From Oxalobacteraceae bacterium UBA6018 (GTDB taxonomy: Bacteria > Pseudomonadota > Gammaproteobacteria > Burkholderiales > Burkholderiaceae_D), in assembly GCA_002428015.1 (NCBI GenBank), contig DIZW01000068.1, forward strand, positions 72,881 through 136,880: a stretch of 64,000 bases of DNA, read 5' to 3'. Within the stretch, counting starts at the first letter, position 1. Every line of letters begins with the position of its first letter. Below are positions 27,717 to 37,883 of this stretch, in pieces. The notes below the pieces were generated by a model. The model saw nothing but the letters and a program-made list of their open reading frames with translations, ran no database searches and was not told the DNA's origin. The translations under genes were made by a program, and so were the position numbers.

Positions 27717-27745
<29 letters not shown>
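26726..27745 (-). CDS. Sugar ABC transporter permease (RbsC-like)
   Basis: This encodes a 339-residue inner-membrane permease of the BPD_transp_2 family with about ten helices. Signature segments are MTFVIVSGGIDLSVGSMAAI near residue 75-95 and AVVVGGTSLKGGAGRILGTVVGA near residue 270-290. Its ATG at 27745 lies 29 bp inside the 3' end of the ATPase gene, giving tight translational linkage. It forms the channel of the importer with the neighbouring ATPase and binding protein. Confidence 0.93.
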
Positions 27746-29210
<1,465 letters not shown>

Positions 29211-29214
29211 GGGA

Positions 29215-30078
29215 TCACGGCGCCGGCATCTTGGCCAGCACGGCCCGCAGGCCGCGCAGCGACGCGGCCACGCTCTCGAGCTGGCCCATGCCGTTCGGGT
29301 ATTCCTCCTGCTCGATGATGATCCACTCGGTGCCGCCGACGCTGCGCACCGCGCGGATCAGCGCCGGCCAGTCGGTCCGGTCCTGGCCGATGATGGGGGT
29401 GCCGCTGGCGCCCGCCGCGAACTTGGCCTTGAAGTGGGTGGTCACGGTGCGCCCCGGGTATTTGCGCACATAGGCCACCGGGTCCTTGCCGGCGTAGGTG
29501 GTCCAGCCCACATCCTGCTGCAGGATGGTGGCGCTGGGCGTGTTTTGCGCCAGCACGTCCCACGGGGTCTTGCCGACCACGCCGGCCATCTCCTGGGCGT
29601 GGTTGTGGTAGCCGATCTTCATGCCCTTGGCCGCGAGGCTGGCCGACAGGGCGCTCAGCTCGCGCGCCATCTGCGCGCTGGCGGCGGCGCTGGCGCCGCG
29701 CGCGTCCATCGCGATGATCAAGTTGCGGCAGCCGAGGGTCTGGTAGAAGGCGGTGGTGGCGGCGAATTTGTCGGCGGCCAGGGCGTCGAAGTGCACGTGG
29801 GCGCCCGCGCACTGCAAGCCGTGCTGGTCGAGGAAGGCTTTCAGGCCCGCCGGGTCCTGGCCGAAGCGGCCGAATTCGCCGGCGAATTCCACGCCCTGGA
29901 AGCCAAGTTCGGCGATCTTGGTGAGGGTGCCTTCGTAGTCCTGCTTGATCTCGTCCTTGACCGACCATAGCTGCACGCCCAGGCGCGGCTGGGTGGCGGC
30001 GTGGGCCTTCCAGGACAGGCAGGCCAGGGCGAGCAGGGCGACGAAAGCGGTGACACGATAGTTCTTTAGACTGCTCAT
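29215..30078 (-). CDS. Secreted sugar phosphate isomerase/epimerase-like protein
   Basis: This encodes a 287-residue TIM-barrel protein of the xylose-isomerase-like family with an N-terminal signal peptide (VTAFVALLALACLSWKAHA, cleavage before ATQPRLG), so it is periplasmic. That is unusual for a phosphate-sugar enzyme and argues for a non-phosphorylated substrate. Family segments include LGVQLWSVKDEI, GVEFAGEFGRFG, IGYHNHAQE and LQQDVGWT. It sits between the GMC flavoprotein (10 bp) and the importer ATPase (4 bp). Periplasmic members of this family are known as 3-keto-glycoside lyases in keto-glucoside loci, which fits this context; this is inference. Confidence 0.88.
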   Translation of the reverse strand: MSSLKNYRVTAFVALLALACLSWKAHAATQPRLGVQLWSVKDEIKQDYEGTLTKIAELGFQGVEFAGEFGRFGQDPAGLKAFLDQHGLQCAGAHVHFDALAADKFAATTAFYQTLGCRNLIIAMDARGASAAASAQMARELSALSASLAAKGMKIGYHNHAQEMAGVVGKTPWDVLAQNTPSATILQQDVGWTTYAGKDPVAYVRKYPGRTVTTHFKAKFAAGASGTPIIGQDRTDWPALIRAVRSVGGTEWIIIEQEEYPNGMGQLESVAASLRGLRAVLAKMPAP

Positions 30079-30088
30079 GAAGGATTCC

Positions 30089-31828
30089 TTAGAGTTGGCC
30101 GAGCTTGAGTTGTTGGGCCGCGTAGTCGCAGGCGCGCACGGTGAGCGCCATGAAGGTCAGCGAGGGGTTTTGCCAGGCGCTCGAAGCCATGCAGGCGCCG
30201 TCGGTGACGAACAGGTTGGGCACGTCGTGCGACTGGTTATGGCCGTTCAGGAAGGAGGTGCGCGGATCGCGCCCCATGCGCGCGGTGCCCATCTCGTGGA
30301 TCGACAGGCCGGGCGGCCACTGGTCCAGCGTCTTGATCTCCTTGTGCACGTTCTTCACGCCCAGGGTCTCCAGGATGTTGGCGGCGGTGTCGGCGATATC
30401 GTTCTGCATCTTGCGGTCGTTGTCGGAAAAGCTGCAGTCGATATGCAGTTGCGGCATGCCCCATTTGTCTGTCTTGGTCGGGTGCAGGCTGACCATGTTC
30501 TCGAAGCGCGGCAGCATCTCGCCCGACCCGTGCAGGCTGAAACGCCAGGCGCCAGGATGGCGGATCATGGCCTTGTAGTCCTTGCCGAAGCCAGGTTTGC
30601 CGGCCTGCTCCTGCCAGCGTTCGCGCTCCGCGCCGCCGGACAGCGAGTAGCCGCGCAGGAAGTGCGGATGCTGGTCGATGACGTTGCGAAAGCGCGGGAT
30701 ATACGGCCCGGTCGGCCGCCGGCCGGCATAGTAGTCGTGCTCGAAGCCTTCCACGTGGCCGCTGGCGCCGGCGCCGTACAGGTGGTCCATCAGGTAGTGG
30801 CCGAGCACCCCCGAGGAATTGCCCAAGCCGGTAGGGAAGGCCGACGAGGTGGAATTGAGCAGCACCTGGGTACTGCCCAGGGTGGAGGCGCACAGGAACA
30901 CCACCTTGGCGAAATACTCGCGCGTCTGCATGGTCTCGCTGTCGATCACGCGCACGCCGGTGGCGCGGTTGGTCTTGGGATCGTAGATGACGCTATGCAC
31001 GATGCTGTTGGTGGCGATGCGCAGGCGCCCGGTCGCCACGGCCGCCGGCAGGGTCGAGCTCTGGGTCGAGAAATACGCGCCGAAGGAGCAGCCGCGCTGG
31101 CACATATTGCGCGCCTGGCAGGTGCCGCGTCCCTGCGCCGCCTGGGCCTCGGTGGGCTTGGTCAGGTGGGCGCAGCGGCCCATGATCATGCGGCTGGGCG
31201 CGAAGCCGGCGTCGAACTTCTTCTTGAGCGCCGCCTCGACCGTGTTGAATTCGAAGGCGGGAAGGAATTCGCTGTCGGGCAGCACCGCCATGTTCTCGCG
31301 CTGGCCGCTGATGCCGGCGTGGCGCTCCACATGGCTGTACCAGGGCGCCACGTCGGCGTAGCGGATCGGCCAGTCGACCCCGTGGCCGTCCTTGGCGTTC
31401 GCTTCGAAGTCCAGGTCGCTCCAGCGGTACGATTGGCGCGCCCACAGCAGCGACTTGCCGCCGAGCTGGTTGCCGCGTATCCAGCTGAAGGGGCGGCCTT
31501 CCGGCGTGCTGTAGGGCATGTCGCGGTCGTTGTTGAAGAAATGCTTGGTGTGCTCGTCGAAGGCGTAGCACTTGCGCTGCTCGGCGAACTGCTCCTCGCT
31601 GAGCTTGGCGTCAACCAGGCCGCGGTTGGGCATCTTCCACGGGTCGATGCCCTCGCCGATGTAGTCGCTGCGGTGCTCGACCGGGCGGCCGCGCTCGACC
31701 ATCAGCGTGCGCAGGCCGCGCTCGCACAACTCCTTGGCCGCCCAGCCCCCGGTGATGCCCGACCCGACCACGATGACGTCGAAGGGTTCGCTGCTGTCCT
31801 TGATATAAAACGATGACACTGCTTCCAT
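30089..31828 (-). CDS. GMC oxidoreductase, FAD-GDH alpha-subunit type
   Basis: This encodes a 579-residue FAD sugar dehydrogenase. The dinucleotide motif VVGSGITGGWA lies at residues 20-30. The C-terminal GMC region has HEMGTARMG and the catalytic NPSLT segment (SSAWQNPSLTF). A Cys cluster, TCQARNMCQRGC near residue 243, corresponds to the [3Fe-4S]-binding cysteines of Burkholderia FAD glucose dehydrogenase. There is no signal peptide, so export would depend on its small partner encoded 19 bp upstream, as in that family. I chose ATG 31828 (MEAVSSFY) over an upstream start within the spacer. In this locus it probably oxidises a glycoside, likely at C3. Confidence 0.9.
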   Translation of the reverse strand: MEAVSSFYIKDSSEPFDVIVVGSGITGGWAAKELCERGLRTLMVERGRPVEHRSDYIGEGIDPWKMPNRGLVDAKLSEEQFAEQRKCYAFDEHTKHFFNNDRDMPYSTPEGRPFSWIRGNQLGGKSLLWARQSYRWSDLDFEANAKDGHGVDWPIRYADVAPWYSHVERHAGISGQRENMAVLPDSEFLPAFEFNTVEAALKKKFDAGFAPSRMIMGRCAHLTKPTEAQAAQGRGTCQARNMCQRGCSFGAYFSTQSSTLPAAVATGRLRIATNSIVHSVIYDPKTNRATGVRVIDSETMQTREYFAKVVFLCASTLGSTQVLLNSTSSAFPTGLGNSSGVLGHYLMDHLYGAGASGHVEGFEHDYYAGRRPTGPYIPRFRNVIDQHPHFLRGYSLSGGAERERWQEQAGKPGFGKDYKAMIRHPGAWRFSLHGSGEMLPRFENMVSLHPTKTDKWGMPQLHIDCSFSDNDRKMQNDIADTAANILETLGVKNVHKEIKTLDQWPPGLSIHEMGTARMGRDPRTSFLNGHNQSHDVPNLFVTDGACMASSAWQNPSLTFMALTVRACDYAAQQLKLGQL

Positions 31829-31847
31829 ATGCGTTTCTCGTGTGGGG

Positions 31848-32396
31848 TTAGAGCGCCCAGGTGCGGGTGGCGCGGGTGACGGGAACATTGCCCTTGTAGC
31901 CGCCCGGTATCGGCAGGTAGGCCAGCTCGCGCGTGGCCCCCGCTTCCGAGGTGTAGTAGGCGAACAGGGTGTAGGACTTGAGCTGCGAAAAAAAGGCGCG
32001 GTCGGCGCTCGTGAACGGGCTGGCGCCGCCGTCGAGCGCGTGCAGCAGCGCCACCTGGCGCGCGGGCGCCAGCGCGGCGAAGCGCTTGCCGCCTTGCTCG
32101 GCGGCGACCGCGTCGATGCGCGCCAAGCCTGCCACGAAGCGCTGCTGGTCGTACGGCGTCGCGCAGGCGCGCAGCAGGTGGTCGATGGTTTTGTGGGCGC
32201 CCACGGCCAGCGCCCCGGGGGTGTCGGTCTGGGGGATGATCAGCTCGGCCAGGATGCCGGTCAGGCGCAGCGCCTCGGGCGTAAGCAGCTCGGGAGCCGG
32301 CGTGCTGAGCGCGGCCAGCGCCTCGCCCGACAGGGCCAGCCCGCACAGGGCGGCCAGGCTCACCAGGGTGGCGCGGCGTATTTCAGATTGCAGCAT
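31848..32396 (-). CDS. Gluconate 2-dehydrogenase subunit 3 family protein (exported)
   Basis: This encodes a 182-residue small subunit of a membrane-linked flavoprotein dehydrogenase. The N-terminus SEIRRATLVSLAALCGLALSGEALA is a twin-arginine-like signal, matching the gamma subunit that carries the folded GMC partner to the periplasm. The Gluconate_2-dh3 domain spans about residues 40-180 and includes LTGILAELIIPQTDTPGA and LAYLPIPGGYKGN. The GMC gene follows 19 bp downstream. No c-type cytochrome subunit is encoded nearby, so the electron acceptor is encoded elsewhere or differs. Confidence 0.88.
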   Translation of the reverse strand: MLQSEIRRATLVSLAALCGLALSGEALAALSTPAPELLTPEALRLTGILAELIIPQTDTPGALAVGAHKTIDHLLRACATPYDQQRFVAGLARIDAVAAEQGGKRFAALAPARQVALLHALDGGASPFTSADRAFFSQLKSYTLFAYYTSEAGATRELAYLPIPGGYKGNVPVTRATRTWAL

Positions 32397-32447
32397 GACT
32401 TCCTCTCGATCAGGACAGGGACAGCGATGAAGCGAACGGGGCTGGTG

Positions 32448-33284
32448 CTAAGGGCGGGCGCCGGCCAGGGACAGCTGGTATTGCTTGGGCGTGATGCCGA
32501 CCACGCTGCGGAACTGCTTGGTGAAATAGCTCTGGCCGCCGAAGCCGGTCTCGAGCGCCACGCGGGCGATGCTGTGGGCGCCGGGCAGCAGCCGGCAAGC
32601 CTCGTGCACCTTCATGTGCAGGATGTATTGCTTGGGCGTGAGAGAGAAATGCTGCTTGAACTTGCGCTCGAAGGTGGACAGGGACATGCACGACATGCGC
32701 GCCAGGTGGTCGATGCTGACGTTGTCCATCAGGTGCTCCTGCAGGTACTCGACGGCGCTCTTGAATTCGTGGAAGGGCGCGATGATGTCCTGGGAGCGCT
32801 GGGCGTCGCGGCTGAAACCCTCCACGCCGACGATCTCGCCGCCGCGGTCGCGGATCGGCGCCTTGGTGGTGAACAGCCAGGTGAGCGCGCCGTTGCCGCC
32901 GTTGATGACTTCGAGCTTGTTCTTCACGGGGACGCCGGTTTCCATCACCGCCAGGTCGTCGGCGCGGATCCGGTCGGCGATATCGTGCCTAAAAAAGTCG
33001 TGGTCGCATTTGCCGATGATGTCCTCGACCTTGGCCAGCGCATGCTTTTCCTGGAGCAGCCGGTTACCCCACACGAACTGGCCGGCGCGGTTCTTGGCGA
33101 AGTAATACGTGTCGCTCAATTCATCGAACAAGGGGCTCGGGGTGGAGATGCCGTGGACGGCGAAAAAATTAGTACATTCTTTGTGCACCGCAGCAGGCGG
33201 CATGGCCTGCGGCCTGCGCGATTTTTTCGCCGCGCCCGCGCTTTGCGCCAGCACCATTCCCATCCCGATCATCGTCGTGCTCAT
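32448..33284 (-). CDS. AraC-family regulator with PAS-like sensor domain
   Basis: This encodes a 278-residue regulator. A central PAS-like domain (about residues 55-160: FVWGNRLLQEK, IIGKCDHDFFRHDIADRI, REGEIVGVEGFSRD-type ending) precedes a C-terminal AraC double helix-turn-helix (about 178-275: VSIDHLARMSCMSLSTFERKFKQHF and VALETGFGGQSYFTKQFR). It is encoded 51 bp upstream of, and in line with, the dehydrogenase operon and divergent from the DUF1080 gene. It therefore most likely controls both. The start could be ATG 33284 or a later Met near residue 28. The ligand is unknown. Confidence 0.88.
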   Translation of the reverse strand: MSTTMIGMGMVLAQSAGAAKKSRRPQAMPPAAVHKECTNFFAVHGISTPSPLFDELSDTYYFAKNRAGQFVWGNRLLQEKHALAKVEDIIGKCDHDFFRHDIADRIRADDLAVMETGVPVKNKLEVINGGNGALTWLFTTKAPIRDRGGEIVGVEGFSRDAQRSQDIIAPFHEFKSAVEYLQEHLMDNVSIDHLARMSCMSLSTFERKFKQHFSLTPKQYILHMKVHEACRLLPGAHSIARVALETGFGGQSYFTKQFRSVVGITPKQYQLSLAGARP

Positions 33285-33506
33285 TCTTGGCAGGCCTCCG
33301 TGTAACGATGCGCCGATCTTAGCATTGAGATATCGTTGGAAGTAATATGAATTCGGAAAAATTTATAAGAAATTCGGCAAGCTGATGAAATGAGGCGGGC
33401 GCTTTCAAAAGGCCGAATTCCTGATAGCCGGGGCCGGAAAGCGCGTGATAGATTGCGTGCGTACTATCCCAATAAGATAAATCCACGCAATCAAACGGAG
33501 ACCACG

Positions 33507-34319
33507 ATGTCAGGCATGTTGAAGACCACCGGCTGGAAAACGATGGGCGCGGCGCTCGCGCTGGCCCTGTGCTGCGGCGCGGCGCAGGCCGGGCAATGGA
33601 CCTCGCTTTTTAACGGCAAGGATTTAAGCGGCTGGAGCACCTACATCAGCATGCAGCCGACCAGCGACCACATGGCCGCGCCGACCTCGGTGCGGGGCGT
33701 TAATAACGATCCGCGCAAGGTGTTCTCCGTGGTGGACGGCGTGGTGAGGGTGTCGGGCGAGGAGTGGGGTGCCCTGTCTACCCTGGCCGACTATGAGAAC
33801 TTTCACCTGAAATTTGAATTTAAATGGGGGACGAAGAAATGGGCGCCGCGCGAGCACGTGGCGCGCGACAGCGGCCTGCTGTACTACGCGGTGGGGCCGG
33901 AGGGGGCGCAAAGCGGGCACTGGATGCGCAGCCACGAATTCCAGTTGCAGGAAGGCGATTGCGCCGACTACCACAGCCTGGACGGCGTGCTGGTGGACGC
34001 GCCCGTGGGCGACGCCAACCTGGGCGACTGGAAGTTCTACCGCTACGATCCAACGCTGCCCGTGCGCACCAGCCTGGCCGCGCGCATTCTCAAGCTTGGC
34101 AACTACGAGAAGCCGACGGGTGAGTGGAACACCATGGAACTCATCGCCGACGGCAAGACGCTGATCCACATCGTCAACGGCCACGAGGTGTTGCGGGTGA
34201 TGAATTCGCGCCAGGTGGTGGACGGCCAGGTGGTGCCTTTGACCCGCGGAAAGTTCTCCCTGCAATCGGAGGGATCGGAAGCCTTTTTCCGTAACATCAT
34301 GATTAAAAGCATCGACTGA
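33507..34319 (+). CDS. Secreted DUF1080 (3-keto-disaccharide hydrolase) protein
   Basis: This encodes a 270-residue periplasmic protein. A signal peptide (residues 1-28, cleavage after GAAQA) is followed by one DUF1080 domain, recognised from the opening WTSLFNGKDLSGWSTY, the strand NFHLKFEFKWG and the closing KFSLQSEGSEAFFRNIMIK. DUF1080 is a concanavalin-like fold. Members have been assigned as 3-keto-glycoside hydrolases or lyases. I chose ATG 33507 with ACGGAG upstream; the open extension before it is not protein-like. The gene is divergent from the AraC gene and its operon, and completes the keto-glycoside gene set. Confidence 0.9.
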   Translation: MSGMLKTTGWKTMGAALALALCCGAAQAGQWTSLFNGKDLSGWSTYISMQPTSDHMAAPTSVRGVNNDPRKVFSVVDGVVRVSGEEWGALSTLADYENFHLKFEFKWGTKKWAPREHVARDSGLLYYAVGPEGAQSGHWMRSHEFQLQEGDCADYHSLDGVLVDAPVGDANLGDWKFYRYDPTLPVRTSLAARILKLGNYEKPTGEWNTMELIADGKTLIHIVNGHEVLRVMNSRQVVDGQVVPLTRGKFSLQSEGSEAFFRNIMIKSID

Positions 34320-34372
34320 TACCTTACGGAAGCGAACGCCGCCTTTTTGCGGCGCTGCCTATACTGGGGCCG

Positions 34373-34399
34373 TTGACATTCTACAAACGCTCCTATGTT
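34373..34399 (+). promoter_or_regulatory. Possible promoter of the act-cox operon
   Basis: A consensus -35 box TTGACA lies at 34373-34378. The best -10 candidate is TATGTT at 34394-34399, with a short 15-base spacer, 26 bp before the actA start. A small GC hairpin (34337-34354) upstream may end the DUF1080 transcript. This is eye-matched and uncertain because of the spacer. Confidence 0.35.
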
Positions 34400-34425
34400 T
34401 GTGAGACACGGTTTCCGGTATCGTC

Positions 34426-35076
34426 ATGGCCGCGCCTTTTAGCCGCGCGACAGTGCTCGTCATTCGGGCCGTGCTGCTGGCGGTGCCGCTGCTCAGCTTC
34501 GCGGTGGTGGCCCTGGCGCGCTGGCGCATGGCGCCCGAGCACGTGGCCTTCGACCCGGTGCCGCAGCCGATACCATTCAGCCACAAGCACCATGTGGGCG
34601 ACGTCGGCCTGGACTGCCGCTACTGCCACACCTCGGTGGAGACGAGCCGCAGCGCCGGCATGCCGTCCACGGCCATCTGCCTGACCTGCCATTCCCAGCT
34701 GTTTCTCGACGCGCCAGCCCTGGCGCCGCTGCACGCGAGCATGCGCAGCGGCCGCCCGATCGCCTGGAAGCGCGTGCACGACCTGCCTGACTTCGTCTAT
34801 TTCGACCACAGCATCCACGTCAACAAGGGCGTGGCCTGCGTGGAATGCCACGGCCGCGTGGACCAGATGCCGCTGACCTGGCGCGAGGCGCCCCTGACCA
34901 TGCAGTGGTGCCTGCAATGCCATCGCAACGCGCCGCTGCATGTGCGCCCGCTGGACCGGGTGCTGTCGATGGCGCCGATGACGCCGCTGTCGGCCCAGGA
35001 TGTGGCCCAGCTCACCCGCCTGTACCACCTGCAAGGCGTGGACCGGCTCACCAATTGCTCGACTTGCCACCGATGA
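34426..35076 (+). CDS. actA: Alternative complex III subunit ActA, pentaheme cytochrome
   Basis: This encodes a 216-residue multiheme c-type cytochrome with an N-terminal membrane anchor (residues 10-32). Five CxxCH heme sites are visible: CRYCH, CLTCH, CVECH, CLQCH and CSTCH. Alternative complex III oxidises quinol and passes electrons to periplasmic carriers or directly to an oxygen reductase. ActA carries electrons at the periplasmic face. It is the first gene of a run in which nearly every start codon overlaps the preceding stop; its TGA overlaps the actB ATG. Confidence 0.95.
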   Translation: MAAPFSRATVLVIRAVLLAVPLLSFAVVALARWRMAPEHVAFDPVPQPIPFSHKHHVGDVGLDCRYCHTSVETSRSAGMPSTAICLTCHSQLFLDAPALAPLHASMRSGRPIAWKRVHDLPDFVYFDHSIHVNKGVACVECHGRVDQMPLTWREAPLTMQWCLQCHRNAPLHVRPLDRVLSMAPMTPLSAQDVAQLTRLYHLQGVDRLTNCSTCHR

Positions 35077-37883
35077 CGACACCGCGCTTTCCGCCGATTC
35101 CCGTCGTGCCCGTGGACGAGGTGGCGCGCCGCCGCTTCCTCAAGCTGATGGCCGCCTCGCTGGCCTTGGCCGGCGGCGGCTGCAGCGGTCCGCCCGGCGA
35201 AACGATCGTCCCCTACGTGCAAATGCCGGAAAACCTGGTGCCCGGCCAGCCCTTGTTCTATGCCAGCAGCCTGGTGCGGCGCGGCCTGGGCCAGGGTGTG
35301 CTGGTCGAGAGCAATATGGGGCGGCCGACCAAGGTCGAGGGCAATCGCGGGCATCCGGCCAGCCTGGGCGCCACCGACGTGTTCGCGCAGGCCAGCGTGC
35401 TGCAATGCTGGGACCCGGACCGCTCGCAGACTGTGCGCCAGGGCGATGCCGTGGCCACCTGGGGCGCGTTCGAGACGGCGCTGGCGGACCTGCGCGCGCG
35501 CCTGGCCAAGCGCGGCGGCGCCGGTTTGCGCATCCTGACAGGCGCGCTCAGTTCGCCCACCATGCTGGCGCAGATGGACGCGTTGCAGCGCCAGTATCCC
35601 CAGGCGCGCTGGCACAGCCACGATCCCCTGCACGATACCGGCGCCGGGGAGGCTGCCCGGCTGGCATTTGGCGCGCCTCTCGACACCGTCTACCAGCTGG
35701 GCAAGGCCAGCGTGCTGGTGTGCCTGGATGCCGATCTACTGGGCGACTGGCCGGGCCAGATCGCCTACGCGCGCGCCTTCACCCAGGCGCGCGCGCACGG
35801 CCAGCGGGCCTTCGCCAACCGCCTGTACGCGCTGGAAGCTAGCCCCAGCATCACCGGGGCCTTCGCCGACGAGCGCCTGGCGCGCGCGCCGGCCGACATC
35901 GAAGCGGCGCTGTGGCGCATCGCGAGCCGGCTCGGGGTGGGGACGGGGGGCGGCCAAGCACCCGATGCGGCAGCGCAGCGCTGGGAGGCGGCGGTGGCGA
36001 AGGCGCTGGGCGCGGCGCGCGGCCAGGCTGCCATCGTTGCCGGTCCCAGCCTGAGCGCCGGCGCGCGGGCCCTGGCGCTGCAGCTGAACCACGCGCTGGG
36101 CAATAGCGGGGCCACGGTGCTGCACATCGCGCCGGTAGTCGCCGACGGGGGCGGCTCCATCGCCGAGCTGGTGCGCGACATGCACGCCGGCCAGGTGGAG
36201 GCGCTGTTCATGCTGGACGTGAATCCGGTGTACGACGCGCCGGCCGACCTCGGTTTCGGCGAGGCGCTCGGCAAGGTGGCCCTGTCGGTGCATCAGGGCT
36301 TGTATTTTGACGAGAGCGGGCGCCGCGCCCACTGGCACCTGCCGGCAACGCATGTCTTCGAGGAATGGGGCGACGCGCGCGCCTTCGACGGAACGGCGGG
36401 CATCGTGCAGCCGGTCATGGTGCCGCTGTACCAGGGCCGTCCCGTGCTCGAGGTGCTGGCCCAGTTGACCAGCGGCACGCGCCAGAGCACGCACGCTCTG
36501 GTGCGCCGGATCTGGCAGGCGCAGGCGCCTGGCGACTTCGAACAGTTCTGGCAGACCAGCCTGCGCGAAGGCGTGGTCGCGGGCAGCGCCAGCGCGCCCC
36601 GGACCGTCAAGCGCGGCGCCGTGGCCGCGCCGCCACCGCCGCCGGGGCCGGACTCCCATGGATTGCGCGTGCTGTTCACGGCCGATCCATCGGTGGGCGG
36701 CGGTGAATTTGCCAATAACGGCTGGCTGCAGGAACTGCCGCGCCCCTTGACCAGTCTGACCTGGGACAACGCGGCCATGCTCAGCCCAGCCACCGCCAAG
36801 GCCGTTGGGGTCACCAGTGGCGACATGGTGCGCCTGGAACTGGAGGGGCGCGCCCTGGTGGCGCCGGTGCTGGTGATCGACGAGCATGCCGACCACTGCG
36901 TCGCCTTGCCGCTCGGTTACGGGCGCACGGCAGCCGGGCGGGTCGGCAACGGTGTCGGCTTCGACGCCTACCGGCTGCGCACGACTGCGGCCATGCATGG
37001 CGGGGCAACGGTCAGGATCACGAAAGCCGCGGGGCAGCACGATTTCGCGTTGCGCCAGGTAACGATGGACACGCACGGACGCGACATGGTGCGCTTCGCC
37101 AGCGTGGCGCAGTGGCGGGCCGCGCCGGCGTTCGCGCAGGAGCCCGCGCCGGCCCGATCGCTCTACCCGGAGCAGGCCTACACCGGCTATAAATGGGGCA
37201 TGTCGATCGACCTGAACGCCTGCATCGGCTGCGGTACCTGCACCATCGCCTGCCAGGCGGAGAACAACATTCCCGTGGTGGGCAAGGAGGAAGTTGCCAA
37301 GGGCCGGGAAATGCACTGGATCCGCGTGGACCGCTATGTGAGCCGGGGCCGGTCGCTGTTCCAACCGGTGCCGTGCATGCATTGCGAGAAGGCGCCGTGC
37401 GAGGAGGTGTGCCCGGTCGGCGCCACCGTGCACGACAGCGAAGGCTTGAACGTGCAGGTGTACAACCGCTGCGTGGGCACCCGCTTTTGCTCGAACAACT
37501 GTCCGTACAAAGTGCGCCGCTTCAATTTCTTTGCGTATTCCAACACCGAGGAGGAAAGCCTGATGGCGGCGCAAAACCCCGAGGTCACGGTGCGCCGGCG
37601 CGGCGTCATGGAAAAATGCAGCTACTGCCTGCAGCGCGTCACGCGCGCCCGGCTGGACGCGGAGAGGCTGGGACGCCCGATCCAGGACGGCGAGGTGGTG
37701 ACCGCCTGCCAGGCGGCCTGCCCGACGCAGGCGATCGTGTTCGGCGACCTGAACGATCCGGCCAGCCGGGTCAGCCTGGCCAAGCAGTCGGTGCTCGACT
37801 ACGCGCTGCTGGCCGAACTGAACACGCGGCCGCGCACCACCTACCTGGCGCGCGTGGTCAATCCCGATCCGGAGCTGGAATGA
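35073..37883 (+). CDS. actB: Alternative complex III subunit ActB, iron-sulfur protein
   Basis: This encodes a 936-residue periplasmic subunit. A twin-arginine signal with lipobox-like end (RRRFLKLMAASLALAGGGC) opens the protein. A molybdopterin-oxidoreductase-like domain without cofactor (to about residue 700) follows, then an iron-sulfur domain. The latter shows four cysteine groups, CIGCGTCTIAC, CMHCEKAPCEEVC, CVGTRFCSNNC and CSYCLQR...CQAAC, matching the three [4Fe-4S] and one [3Fe-4S] clusters of known ActB. The two-domain fusion is typical. It links the quinol-oxidising membrane part to ActA. Start ATG 35073 overlaps actA and its end overlaps actC. Confidence 0.95.
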   Translation: MTTPRFPPIPVVPVDEVARRRFLKLMAASLALAGGGCSGPPGETIVPYVQMPENLVPGQPLFYASSLVRRGLGQGVLVESNMGRPTKVEGNRGHPASLGATDVFAQASVLQCWDPDRSQTVRQGDAVATWGAFETALADLRARLAKRGGAGLRILTGALSSPTMLAQMDALQRQYPQARWHSHDPLHDTGAGEAARLAFGAPLDTVYQLGKASVLVCLDADLLGDWPGQIAYARAFTQARAHGQRAFANRLYALEASPSITGAFADERLARAPADIEAALWRIASRLGVGTGGGQAPDAAAQRWEAAVAKALGAARGQAAIVAGPSLSAGARALALQLNHALGNSGATVLHIAPVVADGGGSIAELVRDMHAGQVEALFMLDVNPVYDAPADLGFGEALGKVALSVHQGLYFDESGRRAHWHLPATHVFEEWGDARAFDGTAGIVQPVMVPLYQGRPVLEVLAQLTSGTRQSTHALVRRIWQAQAPGDFEQFWQTSLREGVVAGSASAPRTVKRGAVAAPPPPPGPDSHGLRVLFTADPSVGGGEFANNGWLQELPRPLTSLTWDNAAMLSPATAKAVGVTSGDMVRLELEGRALVAPVLVIDEHADHCVALPLGYGRTAAGRVGNGVGFDAYRLRTTAAMHGGATVRITKAAGQHDFALRQVTMDTHGRDMVRFASVAQWRAAPAFAQEPAPARSLYPEQAYTGYKWGMSIDLNACIGCGTCTIACQAENNIPVVGKEEVAKGREMHWIRVDRYVSRGRSLFQPVPCMHCEKAPCEEVCPVGATVHDSEGLNVQVYNRCVGTRFCSNNCPYKVRRFNFFAYSNTEEESLMAAQNPEVTVRRRGVMEKCSYCLQRVTRARLDAERLGRPIQDGEVVTACQAACPTQAIVFGDLNDPASRVSLAKQSVLDYALLAELNTRPRTTYLARVVNPDPELE

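Noticed and set aside
34337..34354. CGCCGC-CTTTTT-GCGGCG hairpin after the DUF1080 gene as an intrinsic terminator
   Set aside because: The T run is in the loop, not after the stem, so it is not a proper intrinsic terminator. It is kept only as a note with the promoter.
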